Assembly (NCBI RefSeq): GCF_010468565.1
Contig: NZ_WUEG01000007.1
Coordinates: forward strand, 124,001 to 188,000
Source: Allomuricauda sp. TY007
Lineage (GTDB): Bacteria > Bacteroidota > Bacteroidia > Flavobacteriales > Flavobacteriaceae
Length of the DNA stretch: 64,000 bases
Direction: 5' to 3'
The notes below the pieces were generated by a model, which saw only the letters and a list, made by a program, of their open reading frames with translations, was not told the DNA's origin and did no database searches. The translations under genes were made by a program, and so were the position numbers. Shown piece after piece: positions 1-10,169 of the stretch. Positions within the stretch are counted from its first letter, which is position 1, and every line of letters starts with the position of its first letter.

Positions 1-1374
1 GTACTCCAAACGGAACCAGTAGTCGGAGGAAGGCATATCCCTGCCATTATAGGTTCCATCCCAACCCACATTCACATTAATTTGTTTTAAAAGTTTTCCG
101 AAGCGGTCAAAAATATAAACCGTTGGATTTATTAATTCCTCTACGCCGTAAACCGTCCAATTGTCGTGAAACCCATCATTATTGGGCGTAAAGAATTTTG
201 GATACCCCACCACCAAAAACTCTTCAGGTTCCGACATTCCACAACCATTTTTATCGTTAATGACCACAGTGTTTATTCCAGGGGGCACATCCCTAAAAAC
301 AGGATCATCCTGAAATTCACCCCCATTAATGGCATATTCATAGTTGCCATCCCCCACGGGAACAATCTCCACATTGTATGGGTCGGTCTGGTCACTATTC
401 ACAAAATCGTCGATTACCCTAACTTCATCCAGCTCTGGAGTGCCGTAAAAAGTAATCAAAACATCATCGTTATATGTTTGTCCCAAATTATTCTCAACAA
501 TAACATAATAGCGCCCTGAATTTGGACTAGTAACAACATACTCCGTTTGACCAGGACTTGTTAGCAAGACCTCTAAATTACCGTTATCTTCTCGATCAAC
601 AATCCAATCTACTCTACTAATATTTGGACCAAATGGAGAATTCAAAGCTGACAAAATGATATCCGGATCGCCTTCACAAGCAACAATATCAAACCCTAAA
701 AACTCATCCCGAAGTGTACAATCCAAGGCATTGTTTTGATCCTCATCTACCGAAGTTCCGGTAAAAGTCAGCTCAAAAGATTCCGGTTCATCATCAAAAT
801 TGGTGTTGTAGTTATTAATATAGAGGTAATAGATTTCTCCTTCCCTAACATTCAACCATTCATCATAAGTGTTCTGACTCCCCTTTACAAAGGGCGCTCC
901 TTCTCGTCCATCTACAGGGTTTACCCCAATTCCTGTAAAACCCGTATCGTTGTATTCATAGTTGCATCGGATGGGCTGCGCACTTCCATCGCCGATTATG
1001 GTACAAAAATTTTCATTGGAAGTTTCATCAAAAGGGCCGTACAGTGCAAAATCCCACTCTGCGGTAATTGGGCTGCCGGGGTTTACGGGCAATGCTTCAA
1101 TATCAAAACCAATTTGTCCATCGACACCTGCTCTAAATACATACCATTCCGTATTGTTCTCAATATTGGCCGAGCTCACACTTCCTTTTTCCAAACAACC
1201 TGTTTGGGTGATCACCTCTGGATCAAAATCATCAATATCACCGCCGCCATCAGTAGTTCCCAAAATGGGCGCATCGGCGCAAACAGGTATGGCAGTTCTA
1301 CAATCTGGTGAGTTTTGGGCACTAACTACCTGAAATAGAAAGAAAAGGCAGATAGCACTAAATAGAGCTCTCAT
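1..1374 (-). CDS. Secreted protein with T9SS type B sorting domain, partial (C-terminus cut by window)
   Basis: An open frame of 458 codons starts with ATG at 1374 and runs off the left edge without a stop. The first 20 residues (MRALFSAICLFFLF...) form a signal peptide ending near VSAQ. The next ~180 residues carry a module rich in DWDFALY-, RCNY- and FTGIG-like motifs, shared with the next gene. Near the edge lie FTPNNDG and YDRFGK, typical of the C-terminal gliding-associated (type B) domain that directs export by the type IX secretion system. Compared with the paralogue, about 20 residues are missing. Inferred role: secreted or surface-attached protein, ligand unknown. It is tandem with a paralogue 113 bases upstream. 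Confidence 0.85.
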   Translation of the reverse strand, partial: MRALFSAICLFFLFQVVSAQNSPDCRTAIPVCADAPILGTTDGGGDIDDFDPEVITQTGCLEKGSVSSANIENNTEWYVFRAGVDGQIGFDIEALPVNPGSPITAEWDFALYGPFDETSNENFCTIIGDGSAQPIRCNYEYNDTGFTGIGVNPVDGREGAPFVKGSQNTYDEWLNVREGEIYYLYINNYNTNFDDEPESFELTFTGTSVDEDQNNALDCTLRDEFLGFDIVACEGDPDIILSALNSPFGPNISRVDWIVDREDNGNLEVLLTSPGQTEYVVTSPNSGRYYVIVENNLGQTYNDDVLITFYGTPELDEVRVIDDFVNSDQTDPYNVEIVPVGDGNYEYAINGGEFQDDPVFRDVPPGINTVVINDKNGCGMSEPEEFLVVGYPKFFTPNNDGFHDNWTVYGVEELINPTVYIFDRFGKLLKQINVNVGWDGTYNGRDMPSSDYWFRLEY

Positions 1375-1487
1375 AGAATTTGGGGCTAGTGGTTACGCTA
1401 CTTACACCTCATATAACTCTATTAATTATCCTTTTAGTATGTATTTATGCAATAAAATTTGATGCTGATCAATAAACGGCCAGCTTG

Positions 1488-3293
1488 TTATCGGCGAAGG
1501 GAAAAATGGCTTTGTAAATACTTGGCATAAGTTCGGTTGCCATCATCATCCACATAGGATAGTTTGAACCAATAATCGGTGGATGGCAATGGCTTGCCTT
1601 GAAAACTTCCATCCCAGCCCGTATCAAACTCGTTCATCTGCTTGATGAGCTTACCATAACGATCATAAATCGTAACAATCGGCGAGTTTAAGGTAGAAAG
1701 CCCCTCTATCTGCCAAGTTTCGTTCAACACATCGCCATTGGGAGAGAAAATCGCCAAATATCCAACCACTACAATATCTTCTTCGACCTCCCCGCAACCA
1801 TAAGGGTCGCGCATTCTCACGGCATGCACGCCCGGTGGAACACCTTCAAACACATTGCTGCTCTGGTATTCGCCCCCATCTATACTGAACTCATACGCAC
1901 CATTGTTTTCCGTATTGATGGTTACTGTATTGTTAGCGCTCATATCGTCAATATCAATACTTGAAATCTGTGGCATGGTTGAAATTTCTACGGACACCGT
2001 CCTACTCGCTTCACAAACAATTCCATTGGATTGATTGGTGACCGTTACCTTATATTCCCCAGCTTCCAAAACCATAATGGATGGTGTTTGCTCACCCGTG
2101 CCCCATTGATAACTATAATTGGCATTCGGTTGCGTTTCCCCGATTTCCAAACTTCCAACGGCCTCGCAAATGACCACTTTCTCATCAAAGCTCAACACAG
2201 GTGCCTCTATAGCATTCAAAGCAAAGCTTTGGGATGCATCATAACAATCAGGGTTTGCCAAGGAGGTGGTTCGAACGTAAATCGTATCAGAAACACCTGT
2301 CAATATATAGTGTTTTTCCAAAGGATTTATCCCTGCTTCGGCATCGGTCTGTGAGTTATGGTAGCTGACCACAAAATCATCTTGATTCATACCACCCAAT
2401 GCCTCATAATTTTTACTGTTCAAATCAAAGGTCATATCCGCTTCGTAACAAAAAGTTTCGTCCAAAACTGTTCCTGTAATCGGAACATCGTTAAAACCAA
2501 CCTGCACATCGCTCACAATGCTTTCTGCGGATGTATCTACCACAACACGGTACTGACCAGAATTTTGAACAGTATGGGTTGCACCATTGGCTCCCGCGAT
2601 TAATTGATAACCACTTCCCGAGTCCATATACCATTCGTAATTCATGGCCCCAGAGGTAGAGGCATCCAAAACCACACTATCGCCCTCGCAAGCAGCAATG
2701 GGCGGTCCCAACAAATTGCTTACAATGGAACAATCCAAGGCACTATTGGGGTAGTTTGCCCAAATATTTCCCGTAAACTGGATGGAAAAGCCCGAATTTA
2801 TATTGCTAAAATTATTGATAAAGAGATAGTAGTCCTCTCCTGCTTCCACTTGAAGCCAATCCTCGTAATGCACCGAATCCTCATCGCCCGTAGGGTCTTC
2901 CCCTACTCCAATAAAACTGGTATTTTCGCTATTATCAAAAAAATTACAACGGATAGGCTCCCCTAAATCACTACAATCGCTCGCACGATACAGGGCAAAA
3001 TCCCAATCTTCGTTACTATTATGACCAATATTAAAGCCCAACTGACCAGATTCAGCGGTTCGAAAACGGTACCAAGCTGAATTGGATTCAATTACACCCG
3101 TAGTGGTCTGCTCCAGGCATCCACTGGAAGCCGCACCATTAAAATCATCAATCCCAAAACCATTTGTTCCACCATTTATAGGCGTATTGCTGCATATAGG
3201 AACGGCATTAATACAATCTTGGGCCACCTGCGCTTGCGCAGTTTGCCAAAATAGCAGCAACAGTAGTAAGGTCTTGGCAAAAGGTTTAATCAT
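1488..3293 (-). CDS. Secreted protein with Ig-like modules and T9SS type B sorting domain
   Basis: 601 residues. The signal peptide MIKPFAKTLLLLLLFWQTAQA is cleaved near residue 21. Residues ~25-180 match the N-terminal module of the neighbouring partial gene (DWDFALY, RCNFF, FIGVG). The middle contains at least two Ig/PKD-like stretches with paired cysteines. The last ~90 residues (FSPNGDVLNETW, IYDRYGKLI, GWDGSFQGKPLPSTDYWF) are a type B sorting domain, recognised by the type IX machinery and normally kept for surface attachment or release. The function of the mature protein is not recognisable; adhesin or matrix roles are common for the family. It is divergent from folE, so the 133-base gap should hold promoters for both. 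Confidence 0.88.
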   Translation of the reverse strand: MIKPFAKTLLLLLLFWQTAQAQVAQDCINAVPICSNTPINGGTNGFGIDDFNGAASSGCLEQTTTGVIESNSAWYRFRTAESGQLGFNIGHNSNEDWDFALYRASDCSDLGEPIRCNFFDNSENTSFIGVGEDPTGDEDSVHYEDWLQVEAGEDYYLFINNFSNINSGFSIQFTGNIWANYPNSALDCSIVSNLLGPPIAACEGDSVVLDASTSGAMNYEWYMDSGSGYQLIAGANGATHTVQNSGQYRVVVDTSAESIVSDVQVGFNDVPITGTVLDETFCYEADMTFDLNSKNYEALGGMNQDDFVVSYHNSQTDAEAGINPLEKHYILTGVSDTIYVRTTSLANPDCYDASQSFALNAIEAPVLSFDEKVVICEAVGSLEIGETQPNANYSYQWGTGEQTPSIMVLEAGEYKVTVTNQSNGIVCEASRTVSVEISTMPQISSIDIDDMSANNTVTINTENNGAYEFSIDGGEYQSSNVFEGVPPGVHAVRMRDPYGCGEVEEDIVVVGYLAIFSPNGDVLNETWQIEGLSTLNSPIVTIYDRYGKLIKQMNEFDTGWDGSFQGKPLPSTDYWFKLSYVDDDGNRTYAKYLQSHFSLRR

Positions 3294-3399
3294 AAAAGAC
3301 TGTAGGTTTGGATATTATAAAAGTACCGTGGTACTTGTCTTAACAATAATTTATGTTGTCAAACCTCGGCAAGCAGATGTTAAATCCCTCATTAATGTA

Positions 3400-3407
3400 T
3401 ATCTTTG
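3400..3407 (+). promoter_or_regulatory. Candidate promoter -7 box for folE-cysS
   Basis: TATCTTTG fits the Bacteroidota consensus TAnnTTTG and lies 20 bases before the folE ATG. No good TTTG -33 box is visible at the usual spacing (only TGTTAAA near 3379). Confidence 0.5.
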
Positions 3408-3426
3408 CTCTCCTTAAGCAATAGCT

Positions 3427-4107
3427 ATGAAACTAGAGCAGGCATTGGAAGAACAATATGAAGAAAGAGGAAACGACCACGTAGGTTCCTCATCGGACAC
3501 ACCTTTAAGAGAAGATGCTTTTGTATTGAGCGATGAAGAAAAAATCGAAAGAATACAAAAAAGCGTAAGGGAAATTATGCTTACCCTGGGTCTCGATTTG
3601 GATGACGACAGTTTAAAAGGCACACCTAAACGGGTGGCCAAAATGTACGTACAAGAAATTTTTGGCGGATTACATCCCGATAGAAAACCAAAATCATCCA
3701 CTTTTGACAACAAGTACAAGTACGGCGAAATGTTGGTGGAAAAAAACATTGTGGTTTACTCTACCTGCGAACACCACTTATTGCCCATTGTTGGGCGCGC
3801 GCACATTGCCTATATTTCCAATGGAACGGTCGTTGGTCTTTCCAAAATGAACCGTATCGTGGATTACTTTGCAAAGCGTCCGCAAGTTCAGGAACGGATG
3901 AACATCCAGATTGTAAAAGAGCTTCAAAATGTGTTGGGAACGGATGATGTTGCCTGTGTTATCGATGCCAAACACCTTTGTGTAAATTCCAGGGGCATAC
4001 GGGATATTGATAGTAGTACCGTAACCGCTGAATATGGTGGGAAGTTTAAAGATGAGGCCACAAGAAGGGAATTTTTGGACTACATCAATCTCGATACCGA
4101 ATTTTAA
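3427..4107 (+). CDS. folE: GTP cyclohydrolase I
   Basis: 226 residues, the family's usual length. It converts GTP to 7,8-dihydroneopterin triphosphate, the first step of tetrahydrofolate (and other pterin) synthesis, in the cytoplasm. Zinc ligands are visible as C114 and H117 in CEHHLLP and C185 in KHLCV, with the same 68-residue spacing from the His to the second Cys as in E. coli FolE (H113, C181). The first ~30 residues are a variable acidic extension. cysS starts 15 bases downstream on the same strand, so the two are probably cotranscribed. Confidence 0.97.
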   Translation: MKLEQALEEQYEERGNDHVGSSSDTPLREDAFVLSDEEKIERIQKSVREIMLTLGLDLDDDSLKGTPKRVAKMYVQEIFGGLHPDRKPKSSTFDNKYKYGEMLVEKNIVVYSTCEHHLLPIVGRAHIAYISNGTVVGLSKMNRIVDYFAKRPQVQERMNIQIVKELQNVLGTDDVACVIDAKHLCVNSRGIRDIDSSTVTAEYGGKFKDEATRREFLDYINLDTEF

Positions 4108-4122
4108 ACACCAACCGTTTAA

Positions 4123-5604
4123 ATGCAATTGTACAAAGACCAATCCTTACGAATCCATAATTCACTTACTGGAAAAAAAGATGTATTCAAACCTATAAAC
4201 GAAGGCCATGTGGGCATGTACGTTTGCGGTCCCACCGTTTATAGCAATGTGCATTTAGGCAACTGCCGCACTTTTATGTCTTTCGACATGATTTTTCGCT
4301 ACTTCAAGCACTTGGGGTACAAAGTGCGCTACGTCCGTAACATTACCGATGCAGGGCACTTGGAAAATGATGCAGACGAAGGTGAAGATAAAATTGCAAA
4401 AAAGGCCAAGTTGGAGCAAATTGAACCTATGGAAGTGGTTCAACGCTACACCGTGGATTTCCATAACACCCTACAACAGTTCAATTTATTGCCGCCAAGC
4501 ATTGAGCCTACGGCTACAGGTCACATTATTGAGCAGATAGAAATCATCAAGGAAATCCTTGAAAAAGGATTCGCTTATGAGGTAAACGGTTCCGTTTATT
4601 TTGATGTGGTCAAATTCAACCAAGATCACGATTACGGCAAGTTAAGCGGTAGAAGGTTGGAGGATATGATCACCAACACTCGCGAACTTACCGCACAGGA
4701 TGAGAAAAGAAACCCACAGGATTTTGCCCTTTGGAAAAAGGCAGAGCCGCAACATATTATGCGCTGGCCATCGCCTTGGGGAGATGGTTTCCCTGGATGG
4801 CATTTGGAGTGTACGGCCATGAGCACCAAATATCTGGGCGAAACCTTTGATATCCACGGTGGCGGAATGGATCTTAAATTCCCCCACCACGAGTGTGAAA
4901 TAGCACAAGCCGAGGCCAGTACGGGAAAATCCCCTGTCAACTATTGGATGCATGCCAATATGTTGACGCTTAACGGTAGAAAAATGTCCAAGTCCACGGA
5001 CAACAACATTTATCCTTCGGAAATCTTTAGCGGGGACAACAATATTTTGAGCAAACCCTACACCCCGGCCGTGGTTCGCTTTTTTATGATGCAAGCCCAT
5101 TACACCAGTATTTTGGACCTGAGTGATGAAGCCTTGCAAGCATCCGAAAAAGGATACAACCGTTTAATGGATGCCCTAGATAGCATCGATACATTAAAAA
5201 CAGGTGATACGTCGGATTTTGATGTGGCCGCTTGGAGGCAGAAATGCTACGATGCCATGAACGATGACTTCAATACACCGATTTTGATTGCACAGTTGTT
5301 CGAGGCCGTGAAGCACATCAACCTCATAAAAGAGAACAAAGAAAGTATTACAGCCGACGACAAAGAATTATTGGCCAATACATTAAAAGCCTTTGTTTAC
5401 GACGTTTTAGGCGTAGAAGGTCAAGCCTTGGCAAAAGACGATTCCAATGCTTTAAAAGGAGTTATGGAACTATTGATCGAGATGAGAAATGATGCCCGCG
5501 CCAAAAAGGATTTTGCAACATCCGATAAAATCAGGGACGAACTCAATGCTTTGGGCATCCAATTAAAAGACGGCAAGGACGGTACAACCTTTAGCGTAAA
5601 CTAG
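4123..5604 (+). CDS. cysS: Cysteinyl-tRNA synthetase
   Basis: 493 residues, full length for the class I enzyme that charges tRNA-Cys. The catalytic HIGH motif appears as HLGN (44-47) after the zinc ligand C35 (CGPTVY). Further zinc ligands lie in WHLEC and HHEC. KMSKS is intact at 287-291. The C-terminal third is the helical anticodon-binding DALR-type region. The stop codon shares the tetranucleotide CTAG with the stop of the convergent AraC gene, so the coding regions overlap by four bases and no terminator separates them. Confidence 0.97.
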   Translation: MQLYKDQSLRIHNSLTGKKDVFKPINEGHVGMYVCGPTVYSNVHLGNCRTFMSFDMIFRYFKHLGYKVRYVRNITDAGHLENDADEGEDKIAKKAKLEQIEPMEVVQRYTVDFHNTLQQFNLLPPSIEPTATGHIIEQIEIIKEILEKGFAYEVNGSVYFDVVKFNQDHDYGKLSGRRLEDMITNTRELTAQDEKRNPQDFALWKKAEPQHIMRWPSPWGDGFPGWHLECTAMSTKYLGETFDIHGGGMDLKFPHHECEIAQAEASTGKSPVNYWMHANMLTLNGRKMSKSTDNNIYPSEIFSGDNNILSKPYTPAVVRFFMMQAHYTSILDLSDEALQASEKGYNRLMDALDSIDTLKTGDTSDFDVAAWRQKCYDAMNDDFNTPILIAQLFEAVKHINLIKENKESITADDKELLANTLKAFVYDVLGVEGQALAKDDSNALKGVMELLIEMRNDARAKKDFATSDKIRDELNALGIQLKDGKDGTTFSVN

Positions 5605-6530
5605 TGTTTCACAAATTTTGATTGGTATTCACCTGGTGAAACATGGATTTTTCGCTTGAACAAGCGGTTAAAATAAGAACGGTTCTCAAAACCGCATTCC
5701 AAATAAATCTCCTTTATTTTCCTATCGGGATTTTTTAAAAGGTCAATGGCCATTTTTATTCGCTCGCTATTGATATAGTCAATGGGTGTTATCCCCAATT
5801 CTTCTTTAAAAGTTTTATGGAAATGGGATTCGCTCATGCAAGCCTTTTTGCTAAGCTCGCCAACGGATAGTGTTTCGTGTAGGTGTTGGGAAATATATTC
5901 AATCACATAGGCCAACCTATTACTGGAACTTAATTTTGAAGCGTTTTGGGTATATTTTTCTCGTGTATTGCCCTGTAAAATTCGAATAATCAATTCTTGC
6001 AGCATATTGTCCACAAAAAAGTCCTTGGACGGATGGTTTTCCGTAAACAAGTACAATAACCGCTGAATGATTCCATAAATGCTGGCATCGTTGGTAAAAT
6101 GATAATTGTAATCCATCAAAGCCCATTCAGACCCATCGTGCTTAGGCATGGATTCGTTCATCAAGTTGATAACCTTATTGATTTTTTCATCTGAAATCGC
6201 CATGGCCAAACAACGTGTCGGATTCTCTTCGTTCGCCTCAGGAAAATCAATACACATGACTTCGTTGGAAGGAAGTATCAAGGATTCACCTGGAAGAAAG
6301 TCAAAAGATTTTTTATCCCGAAGGTGCATTATTTTTTTCCCTATCAACATAGATGCAAGTACAGGTTTATTAAATTGAAGGAGCACCTTTTCTGCTTGTA
6401 AGTGGGTTTCAAAAACATGCATGGAGGCATTGTTCAATGTATATGAAGTTTGGTTCTCGACCAAATTTTCAAGTTTTCTTTCCTTAAAAAATTTATCTGG
6501 CAACTGCATATTTAAATACCTACTTATCAA
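5601..6530 (-). CDS. AraC-family transcriptional regulator
   Basis: 309 residues. The N-terminal ~190 residues resemble the cupin-like AraC_N regulatory domain ([18 protein letters not shown]). The C-terminal ~100 residues are a double helix-turn-helix: [26 protein letters not shown] for the first helix pair (split here for length, residues ~220-245) and [23 protein letters not shown] for the second, followed by the usual P-GEYQ ending. It is divergent from an aldehyde dehydrogenase across a 192-base gap, so it most likely controls that gene pair. The effector is unknown. The 3' end overlaps cysS by four bases. Confidence 0.9.
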   Translation of the reverse strand: MISRYLNMQLPDKFFKERKLENLVENQTSYTLNNASMHVFETHLQAEKVLLQFNKPVLASMLIGKKIMHLRDKKSFDFLPGESLILPSNEVMCIDFPEANEENPTRCLAMAISDEKINKVINLMNESMPKHDGSEWALMDYNYHFTNDASIYGIIQRLLYLFTENHPSKDFFVDNMLQELIIRILQGNTREKYTQNASKLSSSNRLAYVIEYISQHLHETLSVGELSKKACMSESHFHKTFKEELGITPIDYINSERIKMAIDLLKNPDRKIKEIYLECGFENRSYFNRLFKRKIHVSPGEYQSKFVKH

Positions 6531-6722
6531 ATTAAAACCTCAATACTTACTAAATATAAAAAATATGACTCCATTTTTTGTTAAAACCATAAAAACAAAG
6601 AGGATTGGTCATGTCATTAATAGTATACGTCAGATGTACAGGATGTAAAATCAATACTTTTATAATCAGTCACTTGCACAAAGTAGGCAGATACATAAAA
6701 TTTAACTTTAATAAACAGTATT

Positions 6723-8246
6723 ATGAGCAATGTTCAAACTACGGAACAAAGTGTTTTGGAAAAACCTAAGTTCAAAGATCAGTATGAAAACTACATCGGT
6801 GGAAAATGGACCCCGCCGACCAAAGGAGAGTATTTTGACAATATTTCGCCAGTAGACGGAAATGCATTTACCAAAATTGCCCGATCCACTGCCGAAGATG
6901 TGGACAAGGCCATTGATGCCGCTTGGGCAGCCGCCCCGGAGTGGAACAACTCCTCGGCTACCTACCGGAGCAATCTATTATTAAAGATCGCCGATGTAAT
7001 GGAAAACAACCTGGAAGCCCTGGCCCGTGCCGAAACCTGGGACAATGGTAAAGCCTTACGCGAAACCCGTGCTGCAGATATGCCATTGGCCGTAGATCAT
7101 TTTAGGTATTTCGCTGGAGTGATCAGAGCCGAGGAAGGTTCGGTAAGCGAGTTGGATTCCAATACAGTTTCCATGAACGTTATGGAGCCTCTAGGGGTCG
7201 TGGGACAGATCATCCCATGGAACTTCCCTATTTTGATGGCAGCTTGGAAATTGGCACCAGCATTGGCTGCGGGGAACTGTGTGGTATTAAAACCTGCAGA
7301 GCAAACCCCAGTAGGGATATTAATACTGATGGAGCTGATAGAGGACATCCTTCCTGCTGGTGTACTCAACATCATCAACGGATTTGGCTTGGAAGCAGGA
7401 AAACCATTGGCTTCCAGTCCACGTATTAAAAAAATTGCCTTTACGGGAGAAACCACCACAGGGCAATTGATCATGCAATATGCCTCTAAAAACATCATTC
7501 CCGTTACTTTGGAATTGGGTGGTAAGTCCCCAAATGTTTTCTTTGAAAGCATTATGGATGCCGATGACGAATTCTTCGACAAATGTTTGGAAGGTGCCGT
7601 AATGTTCGCCTTAAACCAAGGTGAAGTATGTACCTGCCCATCCAGAATATTGGTTCAGGAAAGTATTTACGACAAATTCATTGAACGTGTGGTAGAGCGT
7701 ACCAAAGCTATCAAACTGGGGCATCCACTGGACCCAACTACCATGATGGGCGCCCAAGCATCCAACGATCAGTTTGAAAAAATCCTGAACTACATCCAAA
7801 TTGGTAAAGAAGAGGGTTGCGAAGTGCTTGCCGGTGGAGAAGCCGCCTACAACGAAGGTTTGGAAGGTGGTTATTACATCCAACCCACTATCTTGAAGGG
7901 GAACAACAAAATGAGAGTCTTCCAAGAAGAGATTTTTGGACCGGTTGTCTGTGTAACAACATTTAAAGATGAAGCCGAAGCCTTGGAAATCGCGAACGAC
8001 ACGCTATACGGATTAGGCGCAGGAGTCTGGACAAGGGATATGCACCAAGCCTATAAAATATCCAGACAAATTCAGGCTGGTCGTGTTTGGGTAAACTGTT
8101 ACCACAACTACCCCGCCCATGCACCATTTGGAGGGTACAAAAAATCAGGTATCGGAAGAGAAAATCATAAAATGATGCTCAGCCATTACACCCAGACCAA
8201 GAACATGTTGATTTCTTACGATAAGAACAAATTGGGCTTTTTCTAG
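6723..8246 (+). CDS. NAD-dependent aldehyde dehydrogenase (ExaC/AldB-type)
   Basis: 507 residues. It oxidises an aldehyde (acetaldehyde or similar in characterised ExaC-type enzymes) to the acid. The general base E264 is in LELGGKSPN and the nucleophile C303 in GEVC. The cofactor-binding PWNFP and the FTGETTTG motif are present. The 39-residue spacing between E264 and C303 is longer than in human ALDH2 (34), a short insertion ([10 protein letters not shown]) explaining it. A DUF779 gene follows after one base, and an AraC gene is divergent upstream; this trio is a common bacterial arrangement and suggests induction by alcohol or aldehyde stress. The true substrate is an inference. Confidence 0.93.
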   Translation: MSNVQTTEQSVLEKPKFKDQYENYIGGKWTPPTKGEYFDNISPVDGNAFTKIARSTAEDVDKAIDAAWAAAPEWNNSSATYRSNLLLKIADVMENNLEALARAETWDNGKALRETRAADMPLAVDHFRYFAGVIRAEEGSVSELDSNTVSMNVMEPLGVVGQIIPWNFPILMAAWKLAPALAAGNCVVLKPAEQTPVGILILMELIEDILPAGVLNIINGFGLEAGKPLASSPRIKKIAFTGETTTGQLIMQYASKNIIPVTLELGGKSPNVFFESIMDADDEFFDKCLEGAVMFALNQGEVCTCPSRILVQESIYDKFIERVVERTKAIKLGHPLDPTTMMGAQASNDQFEKILNYIQIGKEEGCEVLAGGEAAYNEGLEGGYYIQPTILKGNNKMRVFQEEIFGPVVCVTTFKDEAEALEIANDTLYGLGAGVWTRDMHQAYKISRQIQAGRVWVNCYHNYPAHAPFGGYKKSGIGRENHKMMLSHYTQTKNMLISYDKNKLGFF

Positions 8247-8247
8247 G

Positions 8248-8634
8248 ATGGAGCAATTGATAAAACGCGTGTTGGTATCGGACAATGCCATAAAAATCAT
8301 TGATCAATTGAGGGAACGCCATGGTGAATTGATGTTTCACCAAAGTGGAGGCTGTTGTGATGGCTCCTCCCCCATGTGCTTCCCAAAGGGCGAGTTAATG
8401 CTCGACAACAACGATGTAAAATTGGGCACCATTCACGGAAGCGACTTTTTTATGAGCAAGGACCAGTTCGAATACTGGAAACACACACAACTCACGGTCG
8501 ATGTGACTACGGGACGTGGTGCCAGTTTCAGTCTGGAAATTCCACTGGGACTCCGTTTTGTCATCAAGTCACGATTGTACACGGATGAGGAGCGGGAACA
8601 TTTGGAACCCGTGCAACCCGCCGAAGAAGTTTAA
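8248..8634 (+). CDS. DUF779 family protein
   Basis: 128 residues, typical for DUF779. It has a cysteine-rich stretch near residue 31-43 (GGCCDGSSPMC) that could bind a metal or take part in redox chemistry; no catalytic function is established that I know of. The gene begins one base after the aldehyde dehydrogenase stop, and DUF779 genes are regularly linked to this dehydrogenase class, so it probably acts with it as an accessory. A strong terminator follows directly, closing the two-gene operon. Confidence 0.9.
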   Translation: MEQLIKRVLVSDNAIKIIDQLRERHGELMFHQSGGCCDGSSPMCFPKGELMLDNNDVKLGTIHGSDFFMSKDQFEYWKHTQLTVDVTTGRGASFSLEIPLGLRFVIKSRLYTDEEREHLEPVQPAEEV

Positions 8635-8639
8635 ATCAG

Positions 8640-8663
8640 GCCCCGACTTTATCGGGGCTTTTT
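8640..8663 (+). terminator. Rho-independent terminator after DUF779 gene
   Basis: GCCCCGA (8640-8646) pairs with TCGGGGC (8652-8658) around a five-base loop, followed by TTTTT. Confidence 0.88.
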
Positions 8664-8697
8664 GCTACCTTGTAACCATCTTTTACCAATAGATAGC

Positions 8698-8919
8698 ATG
8701 AAGAAAATTTTGATAGCGCCATTTGTTCTGTTGGTACGGTTTTACCAACTTTTTATTTCCCCTATGTTCCCTTCTACATGTCGCTATTCCCCCACATGCT
8801 CTCAATACACCTTGGAAGCTTTAAAAAAGCATGGACTGTTCAAAGGTGGTTGGCTTTCCATCAAACGGATAGCGAGTTGTAACCCTTGGGGCGGAAGCGG
8901 TTATGACCCCGTACCTTGA
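8698..8919 (+). CDS. yidD: Membrane protein insertion efficiency factor YidD
   Basis: 73 residues from the ATG at 8698. An in-frame upstream start at 8662 would begin inside the terminator tail, so it is rejected. The family signature is clear: [26 protein letters not shown], with three conserved cysteines and the closing [12 protein letters not shown]. YidD is a small membrane-associated protein that assists insertion of inner-membrane proteins together with YidC. It usually neighbours rnpA/yidC, but here it stands alone between an aldehyde dehydrogenase operon and lgt, as is frequent in Bacteroidota. Confidence 0.94.
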   Translation: MKKILIAPFVLLVRFYQLFISPMFPSTCRYSPTCSQYTLEALKKHGLFKGGWLSIKRIASCNPWGGSGYDPVP

Positions 8920-9205
8920 TGAAGTTCAAGCTTCAAGTTCAAGTGCAGACTTCGGGCATCGGGCATCAAGTCCCGAATTCCAAAAAACAAATTCCAATAA
9001 CTCAATAACAAAATAACCCAGCAACCTAAACCCAAAAACGGTAATTGGCAGTAAAAAAACTTAGCCTTCAAACAAAGTACGACAAATCCCATAAAGTATG
9101 TATGGAGCAAAAAGGAGGTTTAGAAAAGTTAATAGTGACCAAAAATCCTACAAACCAACCGCCTAACCATTCAAAGTAGTTATATTAGTCCCAAAATTTA
9201 TCTAA
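8920..9205. repeat. Intergenic stretch with short tandem repeats
   Basis: After yidD come imperfect direct repeats (TTCAAGCTTCAAGTTCAAGTG near 8929-8948 and CGGGCATCGGGCATC near 8955-8969), then AC-rich low-complexity sequence. No convincing gene. The promoter of lgt must lie here but I cannot pick a good TAnnTTTG box. Confidence 0.5.
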
Positions 9206-10168
9206 ATGTACTTTCTAGGATTTGACTGGAACCCCGAAGGAACCCTTTTTAAACTGGGCTTTTTACAAATAAAATATTACAATCTTTTGTGGATTGCAGC
9301 CTTTGTTCTCGGCTGGTTCATTATGAAGAAAATCTTCCTGAACGAAAAGAAATCCATGGAAAAACTGGATTCCCTTTTTATCTACACCGTGGTATCCATT
9401 ATGCTCGGTGCACGTTTGGGGCATGTCTTTTTTTATGACTGGGAATATTACAAGGACCATTTGGCCGAAATCCTTTTGCCCATACGCGAAAGTGCAGACA
9501 GTTCGCTCTTCGGCATCATCAATGGTTATGAGTTTACCGGCTTTACCGGATTGGCCAGTCATGGGGCTACTATCGCTGCCATTATTGGCATTTGGTTGTA
9601 TACCCGTAAATGGAAGGACATTAAAATGCTTTGGTTATTGGACAGATTGGTGGTTCCATCTGCCATCGGAGCAGCATTTGTAAGGTTCGGTAATTTCTTC
9701 AACTCCGAAATCAACGGAAAAGTAGTGGACAAATCTTATTTTTTGGCCACAAGGTTTATAAGGGATTCGGATGATATGCCGGCATATCAAGCTATGGCAC
9801 TCACCAAGGAACAAACTCCGAATGCCGCTTACAAAGCCATTCAACATAACCCTGAATTTTCGGAGATTTTACAATCCATTCCCTATCGCCATCCTGCCCA
9901 ATTGTACGAAGCGGTTTGCTACATATTTGTATTTATGGCCCTATACCTTTTATATTGGAAAACAGATTGGAAGAATAAACCGGGCTTTCTCTTTGGTTTG
10001 TTCATGGTCCTATTGTTTGTAGTTCGATTTTTTGTGGAGTTCTACAAAAAAAGCCAAGGTGGTTTCGAAGATACCTTGGGAATGCTCTCCACAGGACAAT
10101 GGCTCAGTATTCCAATGATATTTATTGGCATCTATTTTATGCTTAAACCGCCTCCTGTAGAACTTTAA
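9206..10168 (+). CDS. lgt: Prolipoprotein diacylglyceryl transferase
   Basis: 320 residues, seven or so membrane helices. It transfers diacylglycerol from phosphatidylglycerol to the lipobox cysteine of prelipoproteins at the inner membrane. The Lgt signature is visible as VRFGNFFNSEINGK near residues 157-170, and the conserved HPAQLYEA motif near 229-236. A periplasmic stretch of ~50 residues between them (DSDDMPAYQAMALTKEQ...) is longer than in E. coli Lgt, as is common in Bacteroidota. The next gene, a predicted lipoprotein, begins one base after the stop, which suits cotranscription. Confidence 0.95.
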   Translation: MYFLGFDWNPEGTLFKLGFLQIKYYNLLWIAAFVLGWFIMKKIFLNEKKSMEKLDSLFIYTVVSIMLGARLGHVFFYDWEYYKDHLAEILLPIRESADSSLFGIINGYEFTGFTGLASHGATIAAIIGIWLYTRKWKDIKMLWLLDRLVVPSAIGAAFVRFGNFFNSEINGKVVDKSYFLATRFIRDSDDMPAYQAMALTKEQTPNAAYKAIQHNPEFSEILQSIPYRHPAQLYEAVCYIFVFMALYLLYWKTDWKNKPGFLFGLFMVLLFVVRFFVEFYKKSQGGFEDTLGMLSTGQWLSIPMIFIGIYFMLKPPPVEL

Positions 10169-10169
10169 T

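Noticed and set aside
736-1311. Long plus-strand ORFs antisense to the T9SS protein genes
   Set aside because: They mirror the strong minus-strand coding frames, lack signal or family features and have no promoter; the minus-strand proteins are clear.
1458-1471. 14-mer TTTGATGCTGATCA shared with 35196-35209, and a shorter match near 36832
   Set aside because: In a 64 kb AT-rich sequence several 14-base coincidences are expected by chance; the flanks do not match.
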